From contig OZ025261.1 in assembly GCA_964019135.1 (NCBI GenBank), forward strand, positions 35,454,820 to 35,518,819: a stretch of 64,000 nucleotides of DNA, in the 5' to 3' direction. Below, in pieces: positions 33,736-45,653 of this stretch. A model generated the notes under the pieces. The model saw only the letters and a program-made list of their open reading frames with translations, had not been told where the DNA came from and ran no database searches. A program made the position numbers and the translations under genes. Within the stretch, counting starts at the first letter, position 1. Every line of letters starts with the position of its first letter. Source of the DNA: Arenicola marina. Lineage: Eukaryota > Annelida > Polychaeta > Arenicolidae.

Positions 33736-36700
33736 ACCAGACCGGTGGAGGCGCTCTACGGCCAATGTGAATACTTGTAGTTTTTATTGGGCTGCTGGCT
33801 GGGAAAGGGGAGGGTTGAGAGATCTTTGGGATGAGCCCAGGCTTGTCCAGACATTACGGTGGTTGTCTATCTATAGCCAGATATAGATCTAGGCACTAAA
33901 GTGCTTAGGCAGTATATGGAAATGACTGAAGGAAGTTTCGGATTGGCGGACAAATGTGTCGCGTCCTATAGAGTTACGAACGCAGAGCTAACTACTAGTA
34001 CCACGTTATTTCAAACATTTATACATTATAAAACACCAATTTCTTCGGCAGGTTATCTTAAGCAAATGGGGATTTAAAATTAAAGGTACAGCATAAAAAG
34101 TCCACAAATAATGCACGAGTCTTCCAACATTAAAATAATTATAATGCACTAGTCTGCCAACAATAAAATAATTATAATGCACAATTTTTGAACAGGGATG
34201 AGTTCATTGTTTAATTGGATGTTTGTGTGTCTGCGGCTAGTCAACAGAAAGCATATATATATGCATCAACGGTCAAGCAAATCTAGTATATATACTGTAA
34301 CATACACAGTCTGGGATTGGGGGACACTAATAACAAACATCAAACCACACAGACTTTTTTTCTCTTTAGGTATTGCTAAAGTGTTATGGCTGAAAAACTA
34401 TATTGAGCACATTTGGTCATTTCAAGTAAGCATGGTAGGGATAGTAGGGTGAGGAAAACTGTCAGTAAGGGAGAAGTAAAGGTATCTTTGATGAAGGGTG
34501 GGGTGTTACAACAAACTTTTGTAAACAATTATTTCAAAATGATTTTTTATAAATTTATGAATCTGCATTGATGACAATGTGTAAAATGGTCAATGTGCAA
34601 TCATTGGTTTCAATTCGCCATAATTATATAGGTCTCTGTATGTATTAGCGCAGCTACCAGCGAGGACCGAAAGTCTCATATCAATTGATCAACTGTTTAA
34701 ACCATTAGTCAAAAGCAGTTGAGTTTTTCAGAGAGCCTATCACCCGCCCCCCTCCCCCCCCCATTCCTCGGGTCTTCAGCTTTTATCCACTGAAAATGCC
34801 AGCCCCCACCCTTTTCCAAGTTCTGCTTATCTATGGTCAACAATGTCTAAAATGGCATGTCTGTTACACAATAGAGAATGAGTAGGCTGTTGTCGTAGAG
34901 ATGTAATGTTTTTACGTACCGGTAACCAGGACCAGATCAACAGTACAAAAAAAAAATCCAGTCACTGAACAGTATAACAACCGCCAACAGCTTTCTCACA
35001 GCACTATAGTCTACTTTCTCAGAGGCTAAGATTTCACCTGCACAGTCGGAGGGGTGGAGAGGGTGGGAGGGGGTGGAGGGGGTGGGCATTCTAGACCAAT
35101 GAGAATGCTTGTGGTTGTTATTGGGTTACTGATTGAGCGAGGGGAGGGGGTAAGTGATCTTAGGGGTAAAGTGGCTGTCTGTCTGCATGTAGCCAGATGT
35201 GTAGTTACAAAGGTGCTTAGGTAGTATGGAACTCAATGAAAGACGTCTGTGATTGGGGGACAGTGTTGTCGAATATTGTTAAAAAATGTAAGTAACAACC
35301 AGTGACTTGACCATGTTATTTGACAATACTGTAGTATATGTAGTTTGAGCTGTATTGCTGACTGTCCGGTCCGGCAGTTGAGCTCTACAGGAGTTGGTTG
35401 AGCCAGGATCATTTTAGGCTTGAACGCTGTCTTGTTACCAGGGAGTGACCGAGTTGTACTCGGGCTACTTAAGGGCAGGCGTCTGAGTGGCTTTGGTGAG
35501 AGTCAGTGGTGACGACGCAGAAATAAAACTAGTACCGGACTTCTTTGGTTTTATTCGCTCTTGCAGTATTATTCGCTCTTGTAGTTTTATTCACTGTTGT
35601 ATTTTTATTCGCTCTTGTAGTTTTATTCACTCTTGTGGTTTTAGTTGCTCTGGCCACGAGATCACAACAATACATACATTTTTAAACTATTTTTTCCGCA
35701 GTCTATCTGAAGGAACATGTCATGGATTGTCATGACATGTTTATTAAATTGTTTAAGCGAATATATGGTAAGTCTACAAATTGAACTGTATGTGCATTTG
35801 TGGCTACTCAACAGAAAATACCGTAAACTGCCTATTTGAAGTCGCATACATATTACAAGCCGCACCCCAACGTTGGCTTCAAAACTAGGTTGGCAGGAAC
35901 CTAGAACCATTTGAGGAAAACTACATATTATAAGCCGCACCAAGACTTCGGCCTTTTGACCCCCCCCCCCCCTGTATCCCTGCTTAATTCCATCTCGCCA
36001 ACCAAAGCAATTAATTGTTTATACAAGCAGTGGCGACCACTAACAACATTCACGTCTCCCTCTCGGATCCCAGCTATCATGTGTCACACCAGTGGCTGGC
36101 TCTCCTGGCACTCCTGGCTCATTGTCAGTCTTGACTGCCACAGTAACACAATGCCTGAGAAAAGAACATCTTACGACGCAGCTTTCAAGTTGAAAGATCT
36201 CCCGAAATGTCGACTTGTATGACGTTATGATGCAATAAATTATTTTGGCAACACCGGTAATATTACCCCCCCCCCCCCGCTTGTCCCGCCACACTCACTA
36301 GAAATCGGCAAAAGGCCCTATTTAAGGACGTACCCTAACTTGCGACTCAAACCCGGAAAGTGGAACCTCCAACTTCCTAATATAGGCCGCAGCTTCAAAT
36401 AGGCAGTTTTATATAGATATACAACAACAGTGATAATCTCTGATGTCTAAACTAGAACACATATACTGCAATATATACAGTCTGCGATTGGAGGACACTG
36501 TCTAGGATTGGGAGGAGGCTGTCTATGAATATGACATTGAACAACAATAAATGCTTTCTTTGGTATTATTAACAAGCATCAAATCTCATACTGTCTGAAC
36601 CTGATGTGCTGTTAAAGTGTTATAGCTTTATGTAAACATATTTTTTTAATGATTTTTTTCATATATATGATTTCCATAATAGTACACAGATAATTACCAT

Positions 36701-36820
36701 GTTGAACATAGCCCATGGGCGAAAAACGTGACAAGTTTATAATATGTAGTCGTGTATTCAGGCTTCTGCCTTCTATATACATATAGACTAATACTAGATT
36801 TCATGAACCCATCCAAGGTC
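33736..36820. other. Intergenic DNA with old local duplications
   Basis: 33720-33970 and 35000-35280 share an ordered series of phrases ('attgggctgctg/attgggttactg', 'gtgcttaggcagtat/gtgcttaggtagtat', 'gattggcggac/gattgggggac'). 34240-34400 and 36430-36620 share another ('tacagtctg.gattgg', 'gtgttatggc/gtgttatagc'). These look like ancient tandem duplications. 35530-35655 has about five copies of a 20-bp unit 'ttattcgctcttgtagtttt'. No genes are seen. Confidence 0.5.
35819..36414 (+). mobile_element. Non-autonomous pogo/Tigger-like element
   Basis: Inverted ends share 'aaactgcctatttgaag' (35825-35841 and 36394-36410). TA lies at the outer borders. Inside, a frame starting at 36151 reads 'MPEKRTSYDAAFKLK', the usual N-terminus of pogo-type transposases, and ends after 23 residues. 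It is therefore an internally deleted relative. Confidence 0.7.
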
Positions 36821-37835
36821 ATACCCAGCAAACACCTAACTTTATGCTAACGTTACCCGAAACTTATTACTTCGTTATCGTTATAACGTAACCTTCCAAA
36901 AACGTTTTGGGAACGTTGATTAATTTTAGGTTGTAATGTAACCTTCCAAAAACGTTTTGGGAACGTTGAATAATTTTAGGGTTATAATGTAACCTTCTAA
37001 AAACGTTCTGGGAACGGTGAATAATGTTAGGTTATAATGTAACCTTCCAAAAACGTTCTGGGAACGTTGAATAAATATAGGGTTATAATGCATCCTTCCA
37101 AAAACGTTCTGGGAACGTTGCTTAATCTTAGGTTATAATCTTTCCTTCCAAAAACGTTTTGGGAACGGTGAATATTTTAAAGGATATAATGGATCCTTCC
37201 AAAAACGTTTTGAGAACATTGATTAATTTTAGGTTGTAATATAACGTTCCAAAAACGTTCTGGGAACGGTGAATATTTTAAGGGTTATAATGGATCCTTC
37301 CAATAACGTTTTGAGAACGTTGATTAAGTTTAGGTTGTAATGTAACCTTCCAAAAACGTTCTGGGAACGGTGAATATTTTAAGGGTTATAATGGATCCTT
37401 CCAATAACGTTTTGAGAACGTTGATTAAGTTTAGGTTGTAATGTAACCTTCCAAAAACGTTCTGGGAACGTTGAATAATTTTGGGTTATAATGTAACCTT
37501 CTAAAAACGTTCTGGGAACGTTGAATAATTTTAGGGTTATAATGCATCCTTCTAAAAACGTTCTGGGAATTTTAGGTGATAAGGGTACCTTCCAATAATG
37601 TTTTGGGAACGGTGAATATGTTAAGGGTTATAATGGATCCTTCCAAAAACGTTTTGAGAACAATGCTTAATTTTAGGTTATAATTTTACCTCGCAAAAAC
37701 GTTTCGGGAACGGTGAATATTGTAAGGGTTATAATGGATCCTTCCAAAAGCGTGTAGAGAACGTTGATTAATTTTAGGTTATAATGTAACCTTCCTAAAA
37801 CGTTCTGGGAACAGTAAATATTGTTGGTGTGTTAC
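36821..37835. repeat. AACGTT array, about 50-bp unit, about 19 copies
   Basis: The unit is 'aaccttccaaaaacgttctg' plus 'ggaacgttgaataattttag' plus 'ggttataatgt', 50-51 bp. The array is preceded at its left by 'cccagcaaac', the terminus of the MITE at 7806. No matching right terminus 'gtttgctggg' is seen. Confidence 0.9.
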
Positions 37836-38664
37836 ACGTGACAACAAATTTGTCTCTCTGCCCTAATACGAAGGCTGTCCACTTAGGATTAGATTAAGAA
37901 ATATGCCCAATTGACCAGTATGTCTGAATCGATATCGACCAGAAGAAGATCGCATATAATAAGGGACAATGTGACCTTGAGAAATCAAATTTAGCCAAAA
38001 ATGATAAAAATCTGCAGCGTTTTTCAACACTTTCGATGCTAAATCATTGATGTGAGGGCATGATATATCTATACTAATAAAATGAAGCTGTCCCAAAATG
38101 CCGCTGCATGCAAGAGCACATTGGCCCTAGCAGCCGCCTTGAACCTATATCCAACCGAACCACTGCATGATGCACTGTATGGTCCGCCTGGGATGTATCA
38201 ACATTGTGGCTCGTAGATGTGTCAACGCTATCGCATGTGTCAACACTACCGCTGTGTGCTTATCACCTTATCCCGCGCATAATATCGCTTTCGGGTGCGT
38301 ATCCCGCGGTAGCGTCCTGTGGCTAACGAGTGGGGTAGGAACGAGTGCCGCAAACGACCGTCGTAAATCCGTATCTTAGTGCCGCTTGTAGTGGGAGGTG
38401 TACGGACTGTCGGCTTTGAAGCCTGTGCTCTCTCCGCGCCGCAGGGTTGACATAAAACTTCGCAATTGCACATGCAATGTGTAATTGTGTGGGTGAGGGG
38501 GGTGGTAGAGGAGGGGACGGGGGGCTTATGCCTTGACTAGTTCGCTTGTAGGTCTCACAATATATAGTCATATCTTTTCAAGCCTCATTGCTCCCATACG
38601 TTATAATATTATAGTAATATTATTTATTTATTCACATATGCCGGGGGTGGGGTGGGGGGCAGCG
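37836..38664. other. Intergenic, nothing recognised
   Basis: No exon, RNA gene or well-formed repeat was found. Open frames are short and unremarkable. Confidence 0.4.
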
Positions 38665-39327
38665 CCATTTCGTCTTGCATTCATGCACTGGAAAAGCAAA
38701 AGATACAGATCACCACGATGTTCATATAGGCATTTCTGACATATGTTAGACAGGTCACAACAGGTTAGCCCCAAAAGTGTTATTGAGGATTATAATCGAA
38801 AAAAAAAATTGTTTGGTGACTACAGGTTACCTGTTGACCCTGCATGTTTATACTGTCCCACACTGTATGTGCCTCTTGACACAAGCAAATTTACCAAACC
38901 GTAAATATTATATATTGTATGGCGTGTGGCATGGCGAAATAAATTATAGAGACGAGCACTCCTGCACGACACGGTCTTATAGACATGCACTGACCTGGCA
39001 TGTCGATTGATGATGAGATTGCTACCCAGGCATTTTCCTTCTTTCGATTGTCCTTGTAATGGCAATTAGCAGAGTTGTACAACAGGTCAAATTTTTGCAC
39101 CTCGAGTATCAGTTTTTCGTCCAGGAGTGTGCTGCGATAAATGACGGTGAACGAGTCCGACGCGATTTTATAGAGCAAATTCTTTTCCGTGTCGTCCCGG
39201 TGCAAGCGTACGCGCGCAGTATGCAGAGTTGTGCTTAAAAACATGAGTTCTATAATAAACGGTCGGCGTGGAATTCGGTCGGTCGCATTAAAATCGGTCG
39301 GTCGGCGGCGGTGTGTAGCGACCTTTA
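38665..39327 (-). mobile_element. PIF/Harbinger fragment, inverted relative to the main copy
   Basis: 38665-39240 is the reverse complement of about 41035-41610 at about 95% identity and includes the whole first MADF exon and its intron. Its right end, 39270-39327, keeps the element terminus 'tcggtcggtcggcggcggtg' then 'tgtagcgaccttta', which also forms the right end of the main copy at 43902. Its left end breaks off inside MADF exon 2. Confidence 0.8.
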
Positions 39328-39337
39328 GGCCTATCCT

Positions 39338-39522
39338 GGGGGGCCTCCCTGGTGTAGTGGTTAGCGCACTAGACCGCAGATCAATAGGTCCTGGGTTCGA
39401 ATCCGGGCTCGGGCACCTAATCTGGGGCATGTTTCATTCCTTCATCCTTCATCGTCTCGGGAGGTTCCTTGGCCCAATTTAGCCTGTATGTGCACAAAAG
39501 TGGCCTAAAACACCAACATTCC
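39338..39522 (+). mobile_element. Intact-looking tRNA-derived SINE with 13-bp target duplication
   Basis: The head has an A-box-like 'tggtgtagtggttagcgcac' and B-box 'gggttcgaatcc', and the body ends 'gtggcctaaaacaccaacat'. The 13-bp word 'ttaggcctatcct' flanks it at 39325-39337 and 39523-39535 without mismatch, so the insertion is recent. The left duplication overlaps the last bases of the Harbinger terminus. Confidence 0.9.
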
Positions 39523-39535
39523 TTAGGCCTATCCT

Positions 39536-41034
39536 CTCATCCATACGGCGTCTGGGCTGCCGCGCGCCCACCGCACCCCACGCCATCCGCCACTACCCAC
39601 CCCCCTTCCACTTCGACCGCCTTTGATTATTGCCACTCCACGTGACTAGGTAATGAGTCTCACCACTTGTGAGTCTTCGCTTGTCGCCCCCATCCCCTAG
39701 CAATCGCCACCGCCTCCATCCCCTAGCAATCGCCACCGCCCCCACCACCCCCACCACCTCAAGACAAGACAAGTGCTTCCGAGAAATATGACAATGGGGC
39801 TGGCAAAACCGAAACCAGACCCTCCCCCTCCCTCCCTGCCCCCCCCCCCTGTCCCCCGCCTTCTGTCCAGAACCTTGTAACCCTGCCCCTCAGACCCTTC
39901 TTTCACTCCCCCCTCCAACCCCGCCCCCCCGCCGTCCGCTGTCCAGACCAACCTCACCCCTGCCCGATTCCGCCCCTGTATCTGCATCCATTCAGTCCTT
40001 TGGCTCGTGTTCCGGAGTGGAGTGCCCGCTCCCGGTGTCCCTATAAGTAGTACTGCCAGCCGTACCTTCCAGTCGCCGATGGTTGTACCTCCTCCGTACT
40101 GTGGACCTATCCACATATCGTTTGTTCATTCATTTGATACATACACAAGGAAAAGATATATACCGTATAGCAACTATCAGTGTCGTGATTGGTGGAATAA
40201 CAATTGCTGCAGTAAGTATACATGTGTGTATTGGTAACACAATTATGTTTTATGTAACATTGGCGGAACGTCTCATTCGGTGAAATGGGGGGAGGGGATA
40301 CCTCCTCTGAATCGCGAATCCCCAAGAATTAGGGAGAGTGATATCGAATTTCCAAGGTGAGAATTGCTCAAGACTGGGCGCGAAAAAAATCCACCTTGAA
40401 TGTGATATCGCGAATATCGAGGAATTGACACTGCTATAACGGATCGCGGTAAATAGAGAAAGGGTCTTTGCGTTGAACCAGGAATTTCACGGATAACGAT
40501 CCCCATAAATTGCCAACAGCCAATTGCGAATGTCCAAGAATTCCCGGGTGTCAATCGCAGAGATCGGAAAAGGTATTCTCCACCCTCTGAAATGATTCCA
40601 GTATTAGTTCTTCCCGTGATGTTGACTTTACGGCTGTTCGGTATGGTAATAGCTTACCTAAAATATACAACACATTATACCGTGCCATTTATTATTTATT
40701 GTCCTGGTGACGACAATGGCAACTGTTTCATGTTAAATGTTGGTCCTGTTGGTATCACCCAGCCATTGGTCTCTTCTTGTCCCTCTCGCTCTCTGTTCCT
40801 TCATTTTCTATTTGTCACTTCATCACGCAAATAATATTTTAATGTTCAATATAGACTGGAATATAGATTTTATGTTGCCTGGTGGAACATAGTCATCGTC
40901 CGTGGCAGTTCCGTAACCCGGTTTGGTACGTTTGTGCAAAAGAGTGCATGAAACACCAACCAAAGCATCCATCCGTTGTCGTCCGATTGTAGTAGATCCA
41001 TCGCTGCCATGCCTGCTCCACTCATGTTTTTAAG
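39536..41034. other. Spacer between the two Harbinger pieces
   Basis: 39540-40000 is C-rich with CCCC tracts and repeats of 'ccctagcaatcgccaccgcc'. 40270-40580 has several 'gcgaat' and 'caagaatt' words in both orientations. No gene is recognised. Confidence 0.4.
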
Positions 41035-41089
41035 CACAACTCTGCATACTGCGCGCGTACGCTTGCACCGGGACGACACGGAATAGAAT

Positions 41090-42333
41090 TTGCTCTATAA
41101 AATCGCGTCGGACTCGTTCACCGTCATTTGTCGCAGCACACTCCTGGACGAAAAACTGATACTCGAGGTGCAAAAATTTGACCTGTTGTACAACTCTGCT
41201 AATTGCCATTACAAGGACAATCGAAAGAAGGAAAATGCCTGGGTAGCAATCTCATCATCAATCGACATGCCAGGTCAGTGCATGTCTATAAGACCGTGTC
41301 GTGCAGGAGTGTTCGTCTCTGTAATTTATTTCGCCATGCCACACGCCATACAATATATAATATTCACGGTTTGGGTAAATTTGCTTGTGTCAAGAGGCAC
41401 ATACAGTGTGGGACAGTATAAACATGCAGGGTCAACAGGTAACCTGTAGTCACCAAACAATTTTTTTTTTCGATTATAATCCTCAATAACACTTTTGGGG
41501 CTAACCTGTTGTGACCTGTCTAACAAATGTCAGAAATGCCTATATAAACCACGTGGTGATCTGTATCTTTTGCTTTTCCAGTGCATGAATGCAAGACGAA
41601 ATGGCGCAATTTGCGGGATTCCTTCACTAGACATGATAAGAAAGTGAGCTCCAGAAAAAGTGGGGATGCAGCAAAATTGATGACTAAAGTATGGAAACAT
41701 TATAAGTCTATGCTGTTCTTGAAAGATTTATGCAAAGGGAGAAATACTGCTACAAACTTGCGGGATCACGAAGACGTCGACAGTGATCATGAGGAAGAGT
41801 TGAACGAAGGTCAAGAGACAAATAACAATTCCGACGACGGCGATGGCCACGTGGACAAGGACCAAGGTGACCATGAAGACAATGCACCAGCCACGTTCGA
41901 TGGCGCGCCTGGTGGAATGACTATGACAGCCAGACCCGTTACTAGCGCAAGCAAGACTGAGTCCATTGTCGCAGGAAGGAGAAAGAGAAAGCCTCAAGAT
42001 TGGGTGGAGGAGAAGATGCTTAAAATCGCGGAAAAACTAAGTGAACCAATGCCGACTCCACCAGCGAAGCAACTAAAACAAGACGATCACATAACGTATT
42101 TTTTTCGTAGTTTAGAACCCGCTTTGCGTGCGTTGCCGCCATATAAGCAGTCATTGGCCAAACTTAAAATCCAGACAATTGTGCACGAGATGGCTTATAG
42201 CGAAGAATTGTCTCTCGCTCATAACTCTAATCATTCAAGTGTCTCAGGCAATTGGTCACATGACAGGAGCAGTTATCATGACTGCGAGGCATATCCTCAA
42301 ACCAGTAATCTTACGTACGTTAACCAAGTATAA
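41090..42333 (+). CDS. Harbinger-associated MADF/BESS DNA-binding protein
   Basis: Two exons, up to 41273 and 41582-42333, join in frame through a GT-AG intron. The start is not certain; the frame is open from 41090, giving at most 311 residues, and an acceptor-like 'tttgtcgcag' at 41127-41136 means an earlier exon may exist. The MADF (Myb/SANT-like) domain runs from 'LDEKLILEVQKFDLLYN' across the splice to 'ECKTKWRNLRDSF'. An acidic linker (D/E/N-rich) follows, then a basic patch 'RRKRKPQDW' and a C-terminal BESS motif with 'YFFRSLEPALRALPPYKQS'. In Harbinger systems this protein brings the transposase to the ends and to the nucleus. No break is visible. Confidence 0.85.
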
Positions 42334-42471
42334 AGTAACGGAAGAACAATCAATTATATCATACATAAGAAAATAAAGATTTGATATCATCGAAGGCATT
42401 TATTTCTTGTTTTCTGGTCAAATGATTTAATTTATTCGAATACAAAGGGAAGTCGTTGACTACAGTGCGAA

Positions 42472-43690
42472 TCAATTAATGGCATGAATGATTTCACCTT
42501 GCCATGGAACCTGGCCCTCTTCAGATAAGAAATAGTCAGCGAAAGCATCCCGAACTCGCATTGCCGCTGTTGTGGGACGATTACCTCCCAGTTGGCCTGG
42601 TTCACGAAGGCCATTCAATGCTCTATGATAATCATTGTCATCGGCGATATTATTGTTCTGCTGGAGGTAATTGTGTAGCAAAATGGTAGCTGTTACCACA
42701 TGATCCAGAGTGGTCGGGTCGAGCTGTATACGTCGGTTAAATAGTCTCCAACTCTGCGCCAAGATCCCGAAGGCATTTTCGACGATGCGTCTTGCCCTTG
42801 ATAGACGATAATTGAAAACTTTATGCTTGTACGTGAGCCCCTTTCCTGGGTAAGGACGCATCAGATAAGTCTTCAGAGGAAATGCCTCATCTCCTACCAC
42901 CACGAAGGGCATACCATCGGCCAATCCGGGCAGCGGTCTATCGGCTGGGATATCCATGTTACCTTGGTCCAATGACCTTCCAAACTGGGATCCCGCGAAG
43001 ATCCCTGCGTCACTCTGTCGACCATAGGAACCAATATCGACAACTCTAAAGCAGTAATTGGCATCGACCAGCGCTTATAAAATTATAAAATTGCGACCCT
43101 GAGTTTGGTGGAGCTTGGACAACGATATGCTTTCCATCAAGTGCTCCTAAACAGTTTGGGAAATGCCACTTCTCCACAAATCCTTCGGCTATTTCGATCC
43201 AGTCGTCGTGAGTCGGTTCTCGCATGAGATCGTGTTGAAATGTTTCCCAAATCGCGATACAGGTATCATTCACAATCTCACGAACTGTAGATACACCAAG
43301 TCGGTAACTGAAAGCCAAACTTGTAAATGAGTTTCCTGTCGCCAAGTATCTCAGACATACTGCAAACCTTTCCCCAGGAGTGATGGCCCTTCTGTAATTG
43401 TTGTCTTGCTTGGCAATGGCAGGCGTCAGTCTGGTTAGCATCTCGTCAAATTGAGGAATACTCAGCCGGAAATACTGCTGGAATCTGCCTGGATCCTGTC
43501 TCAATTGGGGTACTAGTCTGTGGTCCAAAATCAGATCGTCTTTGGCAAACTGGATGGATCCACATATTACGTCGCCTTTGTTGCCTCCTCCTAACCATCA
43601 TTAACATCCACATGCCAACAAATCGTCTTCTTCTGAAACCCATGTGACGGTTTTCTTCATTTTGTGCTTCGTCAACATCAGACATTATCA
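42472..43690 (-). pseudogene. Harbinger DDE transposase, damaged
   Basis: The minus-strand reading shows an N-terminal basic region with 'WIHPVCQRR' near 43560-43540, then 'FRLSIPQFDEMLTRL', an HTH-like segment 'SRLGVSTVREIV'-type, and the DDE_4 core: first Asp in 'CLGALDGKHI' (about 43140), second in 'ALVDANYCF' (about 43050), and the Glu in 'RRIVENAFGIL' (about 42770). All three catalytic residues remain. A frame change near 43530 and a short deletion with frame change near 43080 break it, so it is unlikely to work. Confidence 0.85.
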
Positions 43691-44809
43691 AATACAGCAA
43701 ACGCGTTCACGATTAAAACCTCAATTGCCACGTGCCAGTTCTAAATTCTCAATGCTTCGATATGATGTCGCACGCTCAACTCAAAATCGGTCTGACTCTG
43801 TGTGCATGCAAAAATCGCACGCAAGTGAAATCGGTCGTCCGCATCATAAAAAACGGTCGCATTAAAATCGGTCGGTCGGCGGCGGTGTGTAGCGACCTTT
43901 ACGCTGAAAGGAGCGGGGTGAGAGACGGTATCATTGGAAGCGTCCAATCGGAGCTGGGTGTGACTCAGGTCTTATCGGGTACTGACTGCTCGCTCGCCCA
44001 CCGCCGGCGAGTCCCTATTATGACAGCATCAGCCCGTCAAAAAGCGTGAATTGCGTCGTGTGCCAAATTTTAGTACTACATACCGCAAAATAGTTGAGTC
44101 GTGTTCTAATTCTATTTCATACACGACGCAATTCATTGAGTCGCGACGGAAATCGAATTACTACATGACGTTAAATATTGGTCATGTCATAATTCGCATT
44201 GCAGCTGACATAACGCCTGAATTGAGGCATTGCTGTAAATATTTGAGACGTAATATGGGGCGCCAAGTGTTACCCCTCTCATTTCGTCAACCAAGAGGCT
44301 TCTGTCTCTACAAAAGAGCATTTCGTCTACGCAAAACACTTTTGTAGAGGCAGAAGTTCATTTTGTAGACAGAATCAACTTTTGTAAAGACAAAATGTAC
44401 ATTTTGTCGACGGAGTCAACTTTTGTCTCTACAAAAGGGCATTTTTTTTTGTCTACAAAAGCAACTTCTGTCTTTACAAAAGTTCATTTTGTAGAGACAA
44501 AAGTTCATTTGGTAGAGACAAAAGTTCATTTTGTAGACAGAATTAACTTTTGTAGAGACAAAATGTGCATTTCGTCGACAGAATCAACTTTTGTCTCTAC
44601 AAAAGTGCCTTTTGTCTACAAAAGCAACTTCTGTCTTTACAAAAGTTAATTCTGTCTACAAAAAACACTTTTGTAGAGACAAAATGTAAGTTTAATCGAC
44701 AAAATCAACTTCTGTAGAGACAGAAGTTGATTCTGTCTGCGAAATCAACTTTTGTCTACAGCTCACGCTGAGATTAACCCCTTATTAGGCTAAAACAACG
44801 ACGGGACGG

Positions 44810-44882
44810 AAGAGGGCTTCGTAGCCCATTGGTAGAGCAGCGAGCTCTGAAGGGCAACGTCGTGAGTTCGAGTCCTGACGAA
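44810..44882 (+). other. tRNA-like sequence in left foldback arm
   Basis: 'tagcccattggtagagcagc' resembles a pol III A-box with D-arm, and 'gagttcgagtcc' is a good B-box. The acceptor and anticodon stems do not fold well, so this is tRNA-related rather than a tRNA gene. Confidence 0.55.
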
Positions 44883-45653
44883 TGTCTTTATTACTGACAG
44901 AAGTATACTGCTAAGTTCGGTTTGTAAATTTACTTGTATGTATGTTTGTCAGCAGGCTCTAGGGCGAACGGTAGTAGATATGGTTGTCAGTCTTAACCTA
45001 GTGATAGATAAATAAAATATCTCGGAAAAATTCGTTATTGGCATATGTAGGTCAAACGTCAAGGTCACAGCGATTTTTTTTAAAAGTTAAGAGCGCGTCT
45101 ATCGCCGGTAATATTAGACCTAGGGAACTTTCGTCAGTTTCAGTATGTGCTACATAGTCACGCGCATCTTTCAGTTATTGATCACTTTTTGACGCGTCGT
45201 ACTCATTTTCAAGCAAAATGACGTTTTAAGTTTTTCGAAAAACCAAGAAAATGACCGTCAACAGTTTTCTTATAGTCTGACCCATTTTAATGAAAGATAT
45301 CGCTAGCAGACTCTAGCTTTTCATAGAAATATGGAAGACAATAATTCCTGTGAAATCTGAGATTTTTCGTATGCGTCATATGACGTCACTTCCGGTACAT
45401 GAAAAAAATCGCAAAAAATCGGGAAAAAATGCTAGAGATGCGCAACTTGCGTCATTTTGTAGGGATAGAGATTTCTAGTTCAGCGGAATAATAACAACAA
45501 TACCTTCCTATCTTACTTCCGGTTCCAGATGTGACGGAAATTCCCTATGGGACCTCCAATGTTAAAGCCCTCAATCTCTCAGGCTGGGGAAATTTTGTTT
45601 GCCCCGTATTTCATCGGTGCCTGCATCAAACAGTTTCGGGATTTTTTCTTTAG

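Larger units (their letters stand above)
41035..43902 (+). mobile_element. PIF/Harbinger DNA transposon, two-gene type
   Basis: A MADF gene (+) and a DDE transposase gene (-) converge, as in Harbinger elements, where both proteins are needed. The transposase-side terminus 'tcggtcggtcggcggcggtg' then 'tgtagcgaccttta' is at 43869-43902. The MADF-side terminus is missing: homology with the 38665-39327 piece breaks at about 41035. Both genes have poly(A) signals within 45 bases of their stops, about 60 bases apart (42372-42377 + and 42431-42436 -). Confidence 0.88.

Noticed and set aside
35280-35530. A solo LTR
   Set aside because: An AATAAA-like word and promoter-like text are present, but no matching terminal dinucleotides, target duplication or second copy could be seen.
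38891-39430. 179-codon minus-strand frame as a separate gene
   Set aside because: Its middle is the MADF first exon of the inverted Harbinger piece; the rest runs through an unspliced intron and a SINE.
44810-44882. A functional tRNA gene
   Set aside because: A- and B-box words are present but the acceptor and anticodon stems do not pair properly, and the sequence is part of a transposon arm.
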